Assembly (NCBI GenBank): GCA_021405325.1
Contig: QWII01000042.1
Coordinates: 62,001-126,000 of the forward strand
From: Caldilinea sp. CFX5
GTDB lineage: Bacteria; Chloroflexota; Anaerolineae; Caldilineales; Caldilineaceae
DNA: 64,000 nucleotides
Direction of reading: 5' to 3'
A program made the position numbers and the translations under genes. Below, piece by piece: positions 1 to 8,403 of the stretch; position 1 is the first letter of the stretch, and each line of letters begins with the position of its first letter. The notes below the pieces were generated by a model. It was not told the origin of the DNA. It saw nothing but the letters and a program-made list of their open reading frames with translations, and did no database searches.

Positions 1-154
1 AGCGCCGCCCTTGCCACCAACTACTATTACCCCTACGGCAGCAACCGCAGCAGCGCGGTCTTAAGCTTCCTCTCCACCAAACGCTTCACCGGCCAATACC
101 ACGAAAGCAGCTTGCCCGGGTGGCGAGGGGTTGCGTTACTATGGCGCACGATGA
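1..154 (+). pseudogene. RHS-repeat protein C-terminal core fragment, frameshifted
   Basis: The first frame from base 1 reads an RHS-like core with YYYPYGS and RFTGQYHESSLPG. RHS cores normally continue with P-G-G-E-G-L-x-Y-Y-G-A-R. Here that continuation (GGEGLRYYGAR followed by TGA at 152-154) is in the next frame, reached only if one G in the run at 118-120 is dropped. The reading frame enters from outside the window, so the gene is also 5'-truncated here. RHS proteins are large secreted or surface polymorphic toxins or wall proteins whose tips are often shuffled; an orphan core ending right after YYGAR is typical of a displaced tip. The extra G may be a real frameshift or a sequencing/assembly indel in a CCCGGG context. 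Confidence 0.6.
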
Positions 155-157
155 AAC

Positions 158-518
158 CTACTCGTGCAGTTCCACCGCAGCAGCTAACCCGTTTAGGGTT
201 ACGATCAAGTGATTCAGAACATCCCGCCCCAGAATCATCATCGGGTTGTGTCGGTCAGCAACAACACGAACTTTGTGAAAGACATGTGGGCCTACTCGTA
301 GGGAAACTTCATAAATATCAGCGATCTCGCTTGCACCAGTCACGCTACGAAAAATTGCTTGGCTACTTCGCCGTGCATTCATCCGTTTTAAGATCGGCAG
401 CGGAGTCAATCAGTGCGCGTAACGTGATCGGCTCGTGGTGACTGCCAAATGGTGAAACAGTGACTTCGACCACGGGCATTGATGGAAGATAGGTGGCATC
501 GTATTCGTAGGTATACAT
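158..518 (-). pseudogene. Retropepsin-like (clan AA) aspartic protease, disrupted at the active site
   Basis: Reading from the ATG at 518 gives a start MYTYEYDATYLPSMPVVEV and a hydrophobic strand ending LRALIDS, as expected just before a D-[ST]-G-A-D catalytic motif. After ID the frame breaks. The continuation is found in another frame (from about 409 down to the TAG at 158-160) as PLPILKRMNARRSSQ..., then a conserved C-terminal ILGRDVLN..VTLNG block typical of small single-domain retropepsin-like proteases. The glycine-alanine-aspartate part of the catalytic motif is missing, so a short out-of-frame deletion appears to have removed it. It sits 13 bp downstream of the small gene at 532-963, a pairing that suggests a former two-gene unit. 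Family identity is by motif recognition. Confidence 0.55.
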
Positions 519-531
519 GGCTTTGCCGCTC

Positions 532-963
532 TTAGCGTGCAAGGCGGTGCGAGTAAACGGTTCGCACTTCGAGCGGTTGATCAGTTACCGGGGCAATCCA
601 GACAAATTCATGCGGAAACCGTTGATAAATGCGCGAACTGAGCGCAACCCCATCTCTGTCATGATCGACAACCTGCCCGCCATAAATTGCCACTTCTTCC
701 CCAGGATAGGTAGCAAGGAGCAGCGGGTGTAGCGCAATAAAGGCTGCTCTTTCCCGTTCTACTGCTTCATCGGCAGGGTCAGTGACAACGGACTTGGGAA
801 AACCCATGTCGCCATTCGCCAACCCATTCTCCTGCTCTGGTGAGGCGGCGAGCAGGCCAAGCCGAAAGTAATGAATCAGACGGTAGAGATCGGGCAAATG
901 CTCTTCCGGTAGCAGTTCTAGTTCTTGCGCAAGTTTCAACCGCAAAAGAGTGGTATTCATCAT
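532..963 (-). CDS. Small hypothetical protein, DUF5678-like C-terminus
   Basis: A 143-residue soluble protein. The N-terminal third is helical and leucine-rich; the C-terminal part contains ATYPGEEVAIYGGQVVDHD, which resembles the short beta-rich DUF5678-type proteins that are often encoded just ahead of small retropepsin-like proteases. I do not know a function. The start has two adjacent ATG codons (963-961 and 960-958) behind an AGAGGG ribosome-binding site, so either may be used. It lies immediately upstream of the decayed protease at 158-518 with a 13-bp gap, consistent with co-transcription. A TATACT-like -10 is visible about 40 bp upstream. No signal peptide or membrane segment. Confidence 0.6.
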   Translation of the reverse strand: MMNTTLLRLKLAQELELLPEEHLPDLYRLIHYFRLGLLAASPEQENGLANGDMGFPKSVVTDPADEAVERERAAFIALHPLLLATYPGEEVAIYGGQVVDHDRDGVALSSRIYQRFPHEFVWIAPVTDQPLEVRTVYSHRLAR

Positions 964-1044
964 TCCCTCTGTAACCTCCGCTGTGGAGTAGACAACAGAC
1001 TATGATGTACAGTATACTGAGGAAGAAGAAGGCTGTCAACCTAA

Positions 1045-1096
1045 CCCGCTGGTAGGCGGTGACTGGACTGCCGGTCACGCACCAGCTACCAGCGGG
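1045..1096. repeat. Intergenic hairpin (inverted repeat)
   Basis: Arms CCCGCTGGTAG (1045-1055) and CTACCAGCGGG (1086-1096) are perfectly complementary, with a further GTGAC/GTCAC pairing inside. It lies downstream of the minus-strand oxidoreductase at 1190 and upstream of the minus-strand gene ending at 532, where it could act as a terminator. No T-run follows. Confidence 0.5.
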
Positions 1097-1189
1097 CAGG
1101 GCAATGCTTTAAACTGGTACAATTGGCGCAGCGGCTTTCAGCGTGGCGCGCAGCCGCGACCAATTGACAAGCGATTCTTTGATGGTGAC

Positions 1190-2347
1190 TTACCCCTCAA
1201 TCCAGCGCTTATAATAAAAGTCGCTGTTCTCATCATCGGTCAGTTTCGCCACCACCTCGAACATCCAGTCGTCGAGATGGGCGTCGTGGGCGTCGGCGCG
1301 GGGGAAGGGGTTGTCGTAGCCGGCGGTGAGCGCCTTGCCGACAAAGTCCAGCCCCTTGAGCGCCAGTTCCGGCACATCCAGGCGGCGCACCCCTTCGCGC
1401 TGCATCACCCTTTCGTTGACTGCGGCAATGGTCAAGCCGCCGGGGATGAGGGGCAGGGCGCGCGTGCGCATCATCGGGTAGAAGATGTCCAGCACCTTGC
1501 GCCCCGTGCCAAAGGCGGCGCGGGCGTCGGCTTGCAGATATTCCTTGGGCAGGTAGAGGCTGGTCGAATAGGCGCCGTGGCGACCATATTCGCGCTGGCT
1601 GGGGTCGCGACTGATCTTGTCCAGGCTCCCGCGCCAGTCGGCAAAGACGCTGGCCTCGACGCCGACGCCGTTGGCTTCCAACACCGCCGGAAAACGCACC
1701 GCCATTTCGCCCATGACAAAGCGGGTGATCTCCAACTCTTTCTCGTTCAGATCGCGCAGTTGCCACTGGAAGAGACCCTCGTCATCGACATCCTTGATAT
1801 AGACCGGCGGCATTCCCGGTTGCAGCCCGGAAATGGCGGCGGCCACGGTGTTAAAGTAGACCACCCGATCCGCGCCGGCCGCTTTGAGCGCGTTCAACAA
1901 TTTTTCCAGCGGCCCGCCCTCCAGCGCCAACCCATCGTTGAGCCAGTGAAAGCGCGCCCCGTGGGCTCCCGCCAATCCTTGCGCTTCGGCCTGCGCCTGC
2001 ATCGCCTTGCCCGTTTCAAAGTTGATCGAACGACTCAAATCGCGCCCGACCACGGTGAGGCTGGCCGCCCGTCCTTGCCCCAAGAGGGCGGTGGCAAACG
2101 CGCCGCCTAAGCCGGGACCGGTGCCGCCGGCAATCAAAATGTGCCGCCCCTCGACCCAGGTCAGGTCATATTGGCCGTTGGCGATGAGCGGCTGTTGGGC
2201 GGCCCAGGTCTGATCGCGCAGCGCGCTGGCTTCACTGGGAAAGGCTTCAATCTCTTCTTTGGTCGGTTTCGTCAACGGCGGTGAGCCTTCTTTAATGCGG
2301 AGACCAGGCGTCGGCTGGCCAAAGGGACTGATGATGGTTGCTGTCAT
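1190..2347 (-). CDS. SDR-like NAD(P)-dependent oxidoreductase, remote FabV/trans-2-enoyl reductase resemblance
   Basis: A 385-residue protein with a nucleotide-binding loop ILIAGGTGPGLGGAF near residue 70, followed by a beta strand and a region with SINFETGKA...AEAQGL and VVYFNT whose order recalls trans-2-enoyl-CoA/ACP reductases (FabV/TER, about 400 residues). The catalytic Y-x8-K of FabV is not clearly present, so the reaction is uncertain; a cytosolic NAD(P)H redox role is the safe statement. The ATG at 2345-2347 (MTATIISPF) is preferred because the longer reading from 2410 has no ribosome-binding site and gives an odd hydrophobic leader. It is a single gene flanked by repeats. C-terminus ends YYKRWIEG. 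Confidence 0.5.
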   Translation of the reverse strand: MTATIISPFGQPTPGLRIKEGSPPLTKPTKEEIEAFPSEASALRDQTWAAQQPLIANGQYDLTWVEGRHILIAGGTGPGLGGAFATALLGQGRAASLTVVGRDLSRSINFETGKAMQAQAEAQGLAGAHGARFHWLNDGLALEGGPLEKLLNALKAAGADRVVYFNTVAAAISGLQPGMPPVYIKDVDDEGLFQWQLRDLNEKELEITRFVMGEMAVRFPAVLEANGVGVEASVFADWRGSLDKISRDPSQREYGRHGAYSTSLYLPKEYLQADARAAFGTGRKVLDIFYPMMRTRALPLIPGGLTIAAVNERVMQREGVRRLDVPELALKGLDFVGKALTAGYDNPFPRADAHDAHLDDWMFEVVAKLTDDENSDFYYKRWIEG

Positions 2348-2448
2348 AAGGTTTCTCGTATTGGGTAAAAAATAGATTTTTAAAAAGATTGATAGTAACA
2401 AACTGCTCATTAACTGAACACTAGAGCCGCCGTTGAGTCGCGCCGCGT

Positions 2449-2508
2449 GAGACAGGAAGACCGGATCGTCGTGTCTCGTGTCTCCCCCTCTCCCTGTCTT
2501 CCTGTCTT
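2449..2508. repeat. GAGACAGG-type tandem/inverted repeat
   Basis: GACAGGAAGAC (2451-2461) pairs with GTCTTCCTGTC (2496-2506); between them lie GTGTCTCGTGTCTC units. Same family as the repeats at 6038-6119 and inside the sulfatase (21304-21415). It separates the stop of the serine hydrolase from the oxidoreductase start. Confidence 0.6.
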
Positions 2509-2511
2509 GCG

Positions 2512-3873
2512 CTACTGCCGTCGATGAATGCGCCCGCCGACACGGAACCAGGCAATTTCCCCCTGGTCGTTGCGGATAAACTCACATTTGGACTCTTTGC
2601 TGGGGCCATCGGTGATGATCACCCGGTCGGCGGCAAAAAAGGCGGCGGGGGCGGGGGGCGGCGTGGGCGCGGCGGGTGAATTTTTGTCGGGAAAGCCGGG
2701 TTGGGGAATGATCTGTAGCACCAGGCCGCCATTGCCGACAGTCACTTCGACTTCGCTCAACTGCGCTTTGTAGTAGCCGGCGTAGGATTGTAATTCGGCT
2801 GCGGTCAGGGTTTGATAGTGGAGCGTCGGCTGTTGCAGACCGAGATAATGATGCAGCGCCCAGTTAGCGAGATCTCGGGTGACCTCGCGGCCCCGATTGG
2901 CATTGGTGAGAATGACCAAGGCAAAGCCCTTTTCCGGCGCCAGCGTCAATTGGGCAATCTGCCCGTTGGTGGCGCCGCCGTGGCTCACCAGCCGCACACC
3001 GGCCAGGTCGTTGAGCATCCAACCGATACCCATCGCATCGGCCAGGCTGCCGGCGGTCGTTTGGAAGGCTTGCATAGCGGCAATGGTCGCCGGTTGCATC
3101 AACTGTTCGCCGCTGTCGGTGCGCCCGCCGTTGAGATGGAAGCGGGCGTAGCGCAACATATCACGCATCGTCGAGATTACGCCGCCGGCGGGATGCGCGC
3201 TGCGCGCCAGCGCCCAGGGCATCGCCACCTTGGTTCCCTCTGGCGTGACAATGTGGCCCACGGCAAAGCGATGGGTCATCACATCCTCGGTGAAAAAGAA
3301 GGACATGGTCATGCCCAGCGGCGCAAAGAGCAGTTCCTGGGCCACGGTCTCGAAAGGCTTGCCGGTGACGGCTTCAATCACCCGCCCGGCCAGGCTAAAG
3401 CTGGCGTTGTTATACGACCAGAGCGCTCCCAGCGGCGCCTGTTGGGGTAGTGCGGCCATGTTGGCGACATAACGGGCCAGCGCATCATCCCCGCGCCCGG
3501 TGTTCTCAAAATAGTCGCCAACCCAGCCGGCGGTGTGGATGAAGAGCTGGCGCACGGTGGCCTGCGCTTGCGCTTGTTGATCCTGCATCTGAAAGTCAGG
3601 CAGGTAGTGGCGAATGGGCTTATCCAGATCGAGCTTGCCCATTTCGACCAGGCGCATGGCAATGGTCGCCGTCATTGTCTTGGAGATCGAGCCGATCTGG
3701 AAGAGCGTATCTTCCGTAACGGGGAGGGCGTGGTCGCGGTTGGTCACGCCGAAGCCCGCCATTTCGGCCAGCGACGCCGCCGAACTCTGCGGCCAAACGC
3801 CGACGGCCACACCCGGTACGCCGGTCTGCTCCATACAGTTCATGACTTGGGTTGTCAGGGCTTGATCACTCAT
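2512..3873 (-). CDS. Serine hydrolase, beta-lactamase/CubicO family
   Basis: A 453-residue penicillin-binding-protein-like serine hydrolase. The three family motifs are visible: S-x-x-K as SISK (catalytic serine and lysine) near residue 60, Y-x-N as YNN near residue 150, and H-G-G in SHGGATNGQ near residue 300. Such enzymes act as esterases, D-aminopeptidases or amide hydrolases; substrate cannot be read from sequence. A C-terminal beta-rich domain of about 100 residues follows, as in many CubicO proteins. No signal peptide, so cytoplasmic. The ATG at 3873 is chosen because it follows a strong GGAGAGGAG site; the ORF upstream of it is not supported. It is divergent from the DUF4838 gene at 3994, sharing a 120-bp promoter region. 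Confidence 0.85.
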   Translation of the reverse strand: MSDQALTTQVMNCMEQTGVPGVAVGVWPQSSAASLAEMAGFGVTNRDHALPVTEDTLFQIGSISKTMTATIAMRLVEMGKLDLDKPIRHYLPDFQMQDQQAQAQATVRQLFIHTAGWVGDYFENTGRGDDALARYVANMAALPQQAPLGALWSYNNASFSLAGRVIEAVTGKPFETVAQELLFAPLGMTMSFFFTEDVMTHRFAVGHIVTPEGTKVAMPWALARSAHPAGGVISTMRDMLRYARFHLNGGRTDSGEQLMQPATIAAMQAFQTTAGSLADAMGIGWMLNDLAGVRLVSHGGATNGQIAQLTLAPEKGFALVILTNANRGREVTRDLANWALHHYLGLQQPTLHYQTLTAAELQSYAGYYKAQLSEVEVTVGNGGLVLQIIPQPGFPDKNSPAAPTPPPAPAAFFAADRVIITDGPSKESKCEFIRNDQGEIAWFRVGGRIHRRQ

Positions 3874-3920
3874 TTGCTGCTCCTCTCCGTGGTGTTGCTG
3901 CAATGATTGTGCGCTGATTG

Positions 3921-3929
3921 TGGTATACT
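3921..3929 (+). promoter_or_regulatory. Extended -10 promoter for the DUF4838 gene
   Basis: TGGTATACT fits an extended -10 (TG-N-TATACT). A start about 7 bp downstream would leave a leader of about 60 nt before the TTG start at 3994. No good -35 is seen, consistent with an extended -10 promoter. Confidence 0.35.
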
Positions 3930-3993
3930 GGGCCAAGTATAACATCAGTGTACGTGACAAACCAACCAACGAACCAACCCGGAAGGAGAACGC

Positions 3994-6036
3994 TTGAACC
4001 ATTTACCTTTGGCGACATCTTCCGCAACCGCCATCGCCCTGGATCTGACGCTACCCTGGCAGGTGGTCACTGACAGCGTCGAGCCGCCGGTGCAGCTTGC
4101 CTTGCGTGAACTCCAAAGCCATTGGCAACAAATCGCCGGTCAAGCGCTGCCGGTGACGACCGAAAAAGGGCAGCGCCCGCTCATTGTTCTAGCGGTTGCC
4201 GGGCAGGGTGGCGATGGCTTTACCTGGCAAGCGCAAGCCGCCCAGATCACCATCACCGGCGCCAGTGCGCGCGGGTTGCTCTTTGGCGTCTACCATTTTC
4301 TGGAAGCGCTGGGGTGTCGCTGGTTGGCGCCTGGTGCGCTATGGACACGGCTGCCCCAGACCCAAAGCGTCACTTTACCAGCCACACCTGTCCACGAAGC
4401 GCCGGCCTTTGCCGGTCGTTGTCTCATTATCGGTCATTATGCGTTTATGATCGATGCCGGGGCGTGGATCGAATGGGCGGCGCGCAATCGCTACAACACG
4501 ATCTTCTTTCATACGATTGCCAACCCGATTGGGGGCGGCGCAGCGCCGCTCTGGTCATGGGAACGCCAACGGGAGCAAGCACTGGCGCTCCTACGCGAAC
4601 GAGAAATGACCATCGAGATCGGTGGTCATGGTCTGCCGGATCTATTGCCGCGAACTAGCTTCAAAGCGATGCCCACGGCTTTCCGTGAAGAGGCGGGGAA
4701 ACGCACGAAACGGCACAATTTCTGTCCGTCCAGCCCGGATGCGCAACTGGTGATCCAGCAAAATGCCAGACGCTATTTTCAGGCGAATCCGGGCTTTGCG
4801 GTTTATCACCTCTGGGCCGATGACATTCCCGGTGGCGGTTGGTGTAGCTGCCCGGATTGCGCCGCACTCAGCAGCGCCGATCAACTCTTGCTGGCAACCA
4901 ATCAGGTGGCCGCCGTATTGGCTCAGGTGGCGCCGACGGCGGAACTTTCCTTTATCGCCTATCTGGACACCGAAACGCCGCCAACGCAGATCAAGCCGCG
5001 CCCCAATGTCTGCCTGCTCTGGGCGCCGCGGACGCGCAACTATGGCCGCGCCATCGACGACGAAAGCTGCCCGGTCAATACCCCTTACTATCCCCAGCAA
5101 CTGAAGGCGCAGATCGCGGCCTTTGCCGGCGCCGGGACGGTGCGGGTCTTTGAATATTATAGCGATGGGATTCTGTTCAAATCGGTCTTGCCGATCCTGA
5201 GCCAGGTCATGCAGCGTGACCTCTGTTTTTACCGGGATGTGGGTGTCCACACCATGCAAACCTTGATGACCGGCACCCACCCCTGGGTCACAGCGCACCT
5301 GACCAACTGGCTCTTTGGCCGGCTGACCTGGCAACCGGAGCAGGATCTCGACGCGCTGCTGGCCGATTTTTGTCAGGCCGCCTTTGGCGTTGGCGACGCC
5401 GCTATGCTGGGGTACTACCAAGCGTTAGAAGAAGCCTTTGCCCTTGTTCTCCACCAAACCCCCGACCAACGCGACCGCTTTGCTTTGCCCACCTCACCAT
5501 TGGCGCTGATCAAGGAGCCAGTGGCCGATATGGAAGACCCGGTTCACGCTGCTGCTGCCACCTTGCAAAAACGGGCAGAGACTGTGGCCAGACTCTTTGA
5601 TCTGGTGGCGACAGCGGAACGGCACCTGGCCGCCGCGCGTCAACTAGCCGAGCAACAAGGCGTACCCAACCCGCAACTGGCAGCGGAAGCCAATGCCTTT
5701 GCCCTCACCAAAGCGTGGCTCCACTTTAGCGGTCATCGCCTGCGTCTCTACGCCAGCCTCGCCACCACCCCGCCAGCGCCCGATGCCCGTCAGCACTGGC
5801 AAGCCGCCCAGGAAGCTTTTCAGCTCATCCAAACTTGGGCCGCCCAACTGCCCCCCGTCTTTCAAAGCAATTTGACGATGGGCCACTTTGCCATGTGGGG
5901 CCTCCGCCTGCGCCGTATCCAGGCCGATTCCTTTACTGCCCCACCCCTCCGTTGGTGGATCGATCTCGGCACTGTGACCCACCTCGCCGCCGGCTACCTG
6001 CGCCTGGCGCGTCAATTCAAGGCCGAACGCCGCTAG
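3994..6036 (+). CDS. DUF4838 family glycoside-hydrolase-like protein
   Basis: A 680-residue protein. Residues about 15-120 form an alpha/beta N-terminal domain like those preceding GH20/GH67 barrels (ARGLLFGVYHFLEALGCRWLAPG). Residues about 130-470 are the DUF4838 region, including VYHLWADDIPGGGWCSCPDC, a tryptophan/aspartate-rich segment with a C-x-C-x-x-C cluster typical of the family. The rest is helical. DUF4838 proteins are thought to act on polysaccharides, but the substrate is unknown. The start is TTG at 3994, supported by a near-perfect GGAAGGAG site 5-6 bp upstream. No signal peptide is evident, so it may be cytoplasmic or use a non-classical route. Transcribed alone, divergent from the serine hydrolase. 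Confidence 0.8.
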   Translation: MNHLPLATSSATAIALDLTLPWQVVTDSVEPPVQLALRELQSHWQQIAGQALPVTTEKGQRPLIVLAVAGQGGDGFTWQAQAAQITITGASARGLLFGVYHFLEALGCRWLAPGALWTRLPQTQSVTLPATPVHEAPAFAGRCLIIGHYAFMIDAGAWIEWAARNRYNTIFFHTIANPIGGGAAPLWSWERQREQALALLREREMTIEIGGHGLPDLLPRTSFKAMPTAFREEAGKRTKRHNFCPSSPDAQLVIQQNARRYFQANPGFAVYHLWADDIPGGGWCSCPDCAALSSADQLLLATNQVAAVLAQVAPTAELSFIAYLDTETPPTQIKPRPNVCLLWAPRTRNYGRAIDDESCPVNTPYYPQQLKAQIAAFAGAGTVRVFEYYSDGILFKSVLPILSQVMQRDLCFYRDVGVHTMQTLMTGTHPWVTAHLTNWLFGRLTWQPEQDLDALLADFCQAAFGVGDAAMLGYYQALEEAFALVLHQTPDQRDRFALPTSPLALIKEPVADMEDPVHAAAATLQKRAETVARLFDLVATAERHLAAARQLAEQQGVPNPQLAAEANAFALTKAWLHFSGHRLRLYASLATTPPAPDARQHWQAAQEAFQLIQTWAAQLPPVFQSNLTMGHFAMWGLRLRRIQADSFTAPPLRWWIDLGTVTHLAAGYLRLARQFKAERR

Positions 6037-6037
6037 G

Positions 6038-6119
6038 AAGACAGGAGACACGAGACAGGAGACACAGAGAAATAGATGACAGTATCTCGTGTTTCGTGTC
6101 TCCTGTCTCGTATCTTGTG
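6038..6119. repeat. GACAGGAGACACGAGACAGG-type inverted repeat
   Basis: Tandem GACAGGAGACACGAG units (6041-6068) face their inverted copy (about 6088-6114), forming a long hairpin between the convergent DUF4838 and rhodanese genes. It can serve as a two-way terminator. The same unit occurs in frame in the sulfatase. Confidence 0.7.
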
Positions 6120-6542
6120 CTACTGCTCCACCGGCAGCCCCGCCCGTTGCCAGGCGGAGAAACCGCCGTCGAGATCGTGGATGTTGGTAAAGCCTTGTTC
6201 TTGGAGAAAGCTGGCGATCTGGCTGCTGCGGCGACCGCTCTGGCAACTGACAATGACCGTTTTGTCTTTGGGGATGTCGGCCAGCCGGCTGGGGATTTCG
6301 CCCATGGGGATGAGGGTGATGCCGGGGATGTGGCCGGCGTCATATTCGGCCTGTTCGCGCACATCGATCAACAGCACATCATCCCGCTCCCGCAGCAGGT
6401 TGGCCGTTTGCGGATCGACCAGCACAGGCAAGGTGGCAAGATCGATCTCGGCGCCGCTGGTCGCGGTCGCCGCGGGTTGGCTGCCGCAAGCGGTTAACGT
6501 CAGCAACAGGAACAAAAACAGAGTTGATAGAAAACGCTGCAT
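6120..6542 (-). CDS. Rhodanese-domain lipoprotein
   Basis: A 140-residue protein with a signal peptide and lipobox (LTAC, cysteine near residue 19), so it should be a lipid-anchored extracytoplasmic protein. The rest is one rhodanese domain: LIDVREQAEYDAGHIPG, then the active-site loop CQSGRRS with the catalytic cysteine, and the terminal DLDGGFSAW. Rhodaneses move sulfane sulfur between thiol carriers. It is the first of several rhodanese-type genes in the next 5 kb, placing it in a sulfur-handling neighbourhood although it is separated from the main group by the FmdB gene. A GTGAGG ribosome-binding site precedes the ATG. Confidence 0.9.
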   Translation of the reverse strand: MQRFLSTLFLFLLLTLTACGSQPAATATSGAEIDLATLPVLVDPQTANLLRERDDVLLIDVREQAEYDAGHIPGITLIPMGEIPSRLADIPKDKTVIVSCQSGRRSSQIASFLQEQGFTNIHDLDGGFSAWQRAGLPVEQ

Positions 6543-6591
6543 ACCTCACTCTTTCTTGTCGGAACGATAGACATAATAGGTCAGGCCAGCC

Positions 6592-6653
6592 TGCCCTGAA
6601 AACAACAGGGGTTTCGCAGATTATACAGATGAATTTGCAATATCTTTGCTTTA
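6592..6653 (+). repeat. About 60-bp dispersed repeat, copy 1
   Basis: This stretch (CCTGAAAACAACAGGGGTTTCGC and the following 40 bases) recurs nearly identically on the other strand at about 18187-18256, and partly on the plus strand at 18062-18095. The CCTG...CAGG part is itself a small hairpin. It lies between the rhodanese lipoprotein and the FmdB gene. Confidence 0.7.
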
Positions 6654-6705
6654 AAACCTTGGTACAGTAATGGCTGACTCACGGTCAGCGCTGCCAGGGC
6701 AATCC

Positions 6706-6909
6706 TCAAGTTCCGCCTGGCGCACAATTGGCGGCGGACACACTGCTCCCTGTCGCGCCGCCGGTGACGGCAAAGGTGGCAAGTTTTTTCTGCGTTTCCT
6801 GGCTTTTGCACACCGGACAGACAATAGCCTGTGTATTTTGGTTTGTGGTGCGGATCAACCGTTCAAAATTGGCGCCGCAACTGGTGCAAACAAAATCAAA
6901 TAATGGCAT
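6706..6909 (-). CDS. FmdB-family zinc ribbon protein
   Basis: A 67-residue protein. It begins MPLFDFVCTSCGANFERLI and has a second CPVCKS pair, giving the C-x2-C...C-x2-C zinc ribbon of the FmdB/putative regulatory protein family. The tail is Ser/Gly/Ala-rich and ends near a Cys. These small proteins are thought to bind zinc and possibly nucleic acid; the function is unproven. A GAGGAATG site lies ahead of the ATG. It lies between two sulfur-related genes on the same strand, so it may be co-transcribed with the TSUP permease upstream at 6975. Confidence 0.8.
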   Translation of the reverse strand: MPLFDFVCTSCGANFERLIRTTNQNTQAIVCPVCKSQETQKKLATFAVTGGATGSSVSAANCAPGGT

Positions 6910-6974
6910 TGGTTCATTCCTCTTCTATCAACGACAACGAATTGAAACGACAACGAATTGGGGGAATAACGAAT

Positions 6975-7823
6975 TTAGCCGGCGATGACGGGCGATGCGG
7001 ACACTTTGACCAATTCGTTGGTTTCCCAATGCGTTGTTGTTTCCTTCGTCGTTTCCTTTGCGTGAATTGGTAGTAGCTTCGGTACATTATCATACAGCAA
7101 GAAGAGCGCCAAGACAATCACAAAGCCGGCAAAGAGACGACGTAACTGTTCCGCCCGAATCACCTTGGTCAGCGCCGTGCCGAGAAAAGTGCCACCCAAG
7201 CCAGCGACCACAAAGAGCGTAATCGTCACATAATCAATCGACGTTTGGCCCAAGTGGCCCAGCAACCCGGCCAGGCTGTTCATGGCAATGATCACCAACG
7301 AGGTGCCGACCGCCTGGCGCATGGGCAAACCGACCAGCATCACCAGCGCCGGCACAATCAAAAAGCCGCCGCCCACCCCCAGAAAGCCGGTAAGGATGCC
7401 AACACCGGCGCCACTGAGCAGGGTGGCCGGCCAACTGTGGGGCTTGGACGCATTTTCGGTTGGCGTCTTGCGCAGAATCATGAGCGCACCAACCACAATC
7501 ATCAACAGGGCAAAGAGGATCAGCAACATGGTCGATGAAAATAGGTGCGAGAGACCCGCCGACCAATAGGCCGCAATCATCCCCACGCCACCAAAGGTCA
7601 GCGCCACCCGCCAGTTTAGCGTCCCTTGGGCGCGATGAAAATAGGCGCCCAACAGGCTATTGGCGCCAACAATGATGAGCGAAGCCGTTACCGCCATCTG
7701 CGGACTTTGCCCCACCAGGTAGACCAGCGCCGGCACGGTCAAAATCGACCCGCCGCCGCCCAATAGGCCCAGTGTCAACCCAATAGCGGCGCCCACTAGT
7801 AGATCAATCAAAATCGTAATCAC
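6975..7823 (-). CDS. TSUP family (TauE/SafE) sulfur-anion permease
   Basis: A 282-residue integral membrane protein of about 8 segments built as two repeats; the glycine-rich loops GLLGGGGSILTVPALV near the start and GFLGVGGGFLIVPALV in the middle are the family signature. TSUP proteins move sulfite, thiosulfate, sulfoacetate or related anions; in this context sulfite or thiosulfate export is likely. I place the start at GTG 7821-7823 because an AGAAGGCG site lies just ahead, while the longer ORF from 7883 would start inside the palindrome at 7852-7903. Follows the two YeeE-like genes on the same strand. Confidence 0.85.
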   Translation of the reverse strand: MITILIDLLVGAAIGLTLGLLGGGGSILTVPALVYLVGQSPQMAVTASLIIVGANSLLGAYFHRAQGTLNWRVALTFGGVGMIAAYWSAGLSHLFSSTMLLILFALLMIVVGALMILRKTPTENASKPHSWPATLLSGAGVGILTGFLGVGGGFLIVPALVMLVGLPMRQAVGTSLVIIAMNSLAGLLGHLGQTSIDYVTITLFVVAGLGGTFLGTALTKVIRAEQLRRLFAGFVIVLALFLLYDNVPKLLPIHAKETTKETTTHWETNELVKVSASPVIAG

Positions 7824-7851
7824 GGTAACGCCTTCTTTCTCAACAAATAAT

Positions 7852-7903
7852 GGTAGTAAAGACTTTAGTCTTGTTGTGAACAAAGACTAAAGTCTTTACT
7901 ACC
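7852..7903. repeat. Perfect 19-bp inverted repeat
   Basis: GGTAGTAAAGACTTTAGTC (7852-7870) and its exact reverse complement (7885-7903) are separated by 14 bp. It fills the space between the YeeE-like gene stop and the TSUP start, so it could terminate or attenuate read-through, or be a dispersed element. Confidence 0.75.
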
Positions 7904-7906
7904 GAA

Positions 7907-8383
7907 TCAATGGGGCAAATAAGGCCGCACATACGCATACAGATACGAACCGACGAACGCCCCGGCAAAGGTGATGAGCGCCAGCGCTTCCCCGCTGCCC
8001 AGTTGGGCATAGATCGGGCCGGGACAGGCGCCGGTGATGGCCCAACCCATGCCAAAGAGCAGCCCGCCAAAGATCACCCCCTTCTGGTAGGGCTTTTCTT
8101 TGATCTTGATCGCTTCGCCCTGCAATGATTTCCACGGGGAGCGTTTCAAGATCCAGAGTGAGAGCGCACCAACCGCAATGGCCGACGCCATCACCAGATA
8201 GACATGCGCCTCTTCAAAGCGGAACATGCTCTGGATGCGAAACCAGGAGATCACCTCAGACTTGGTGAGGACAACGCCAAAGGCCAGGCCGACGAGCAAA
8301 ACCATGAGTGACTGTACAGGGGTCGATTGCGCCAAGGAACTCCCTTTGGCTTGGGTGTTGGTGAGTGAATGTTCGCGTATCAT
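7907..8383 (-). CDS. YeeE/YedE-type (thiosulfate permease) half-size membrane protein, C-terminal-like half
   Basis: A 158-residue protein with about four membrane segments. The conserved GACPGP motif (GWAITGACPGPIYAQLG) carries the cysteine that in YeeE-type permeases helps pass thiosulfate through the membrane. Full-length YeeE is about 350 residues with two pseudo-symmetric halves; here each half is a separate gene, with this one 20 bp downstream of its partner at 8404. The ATG at 8383 is chosen over the longer ORF because an AAGGATC site lies ahead and the upstream codons overlap the partner gene. Confidence 0.85.
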   Translation of the reverse strand: MIREHSLTNTQAKGSSLAQSTPVQSLMVLLVGLAFGVVLTKSEVISWFRIQSMFRFEEAHVYLVMASAIAVGALSLWILKRSPWKSLQGEAIKIKEKPYQKGVIFGGLLFGMGWAITGACPGPIYAQLGSGEALALITFAGAFVGSYLYAYVRPYLPH

Positions 8384-8403
8384 CTTGGGTAGATCCTTGT
8401 TGT

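Noticed and set aside
1277..2110. 277-codon plus-strand reading frame
   Set aside because: It is antisense to the oxidoreductase, with no ribosome-binding site and no family pattern.
4642..5421. 259-codon minus-strand reading frame
   Set aside because: It is antisense within the DUF4838 gene and has low-complexity composition.
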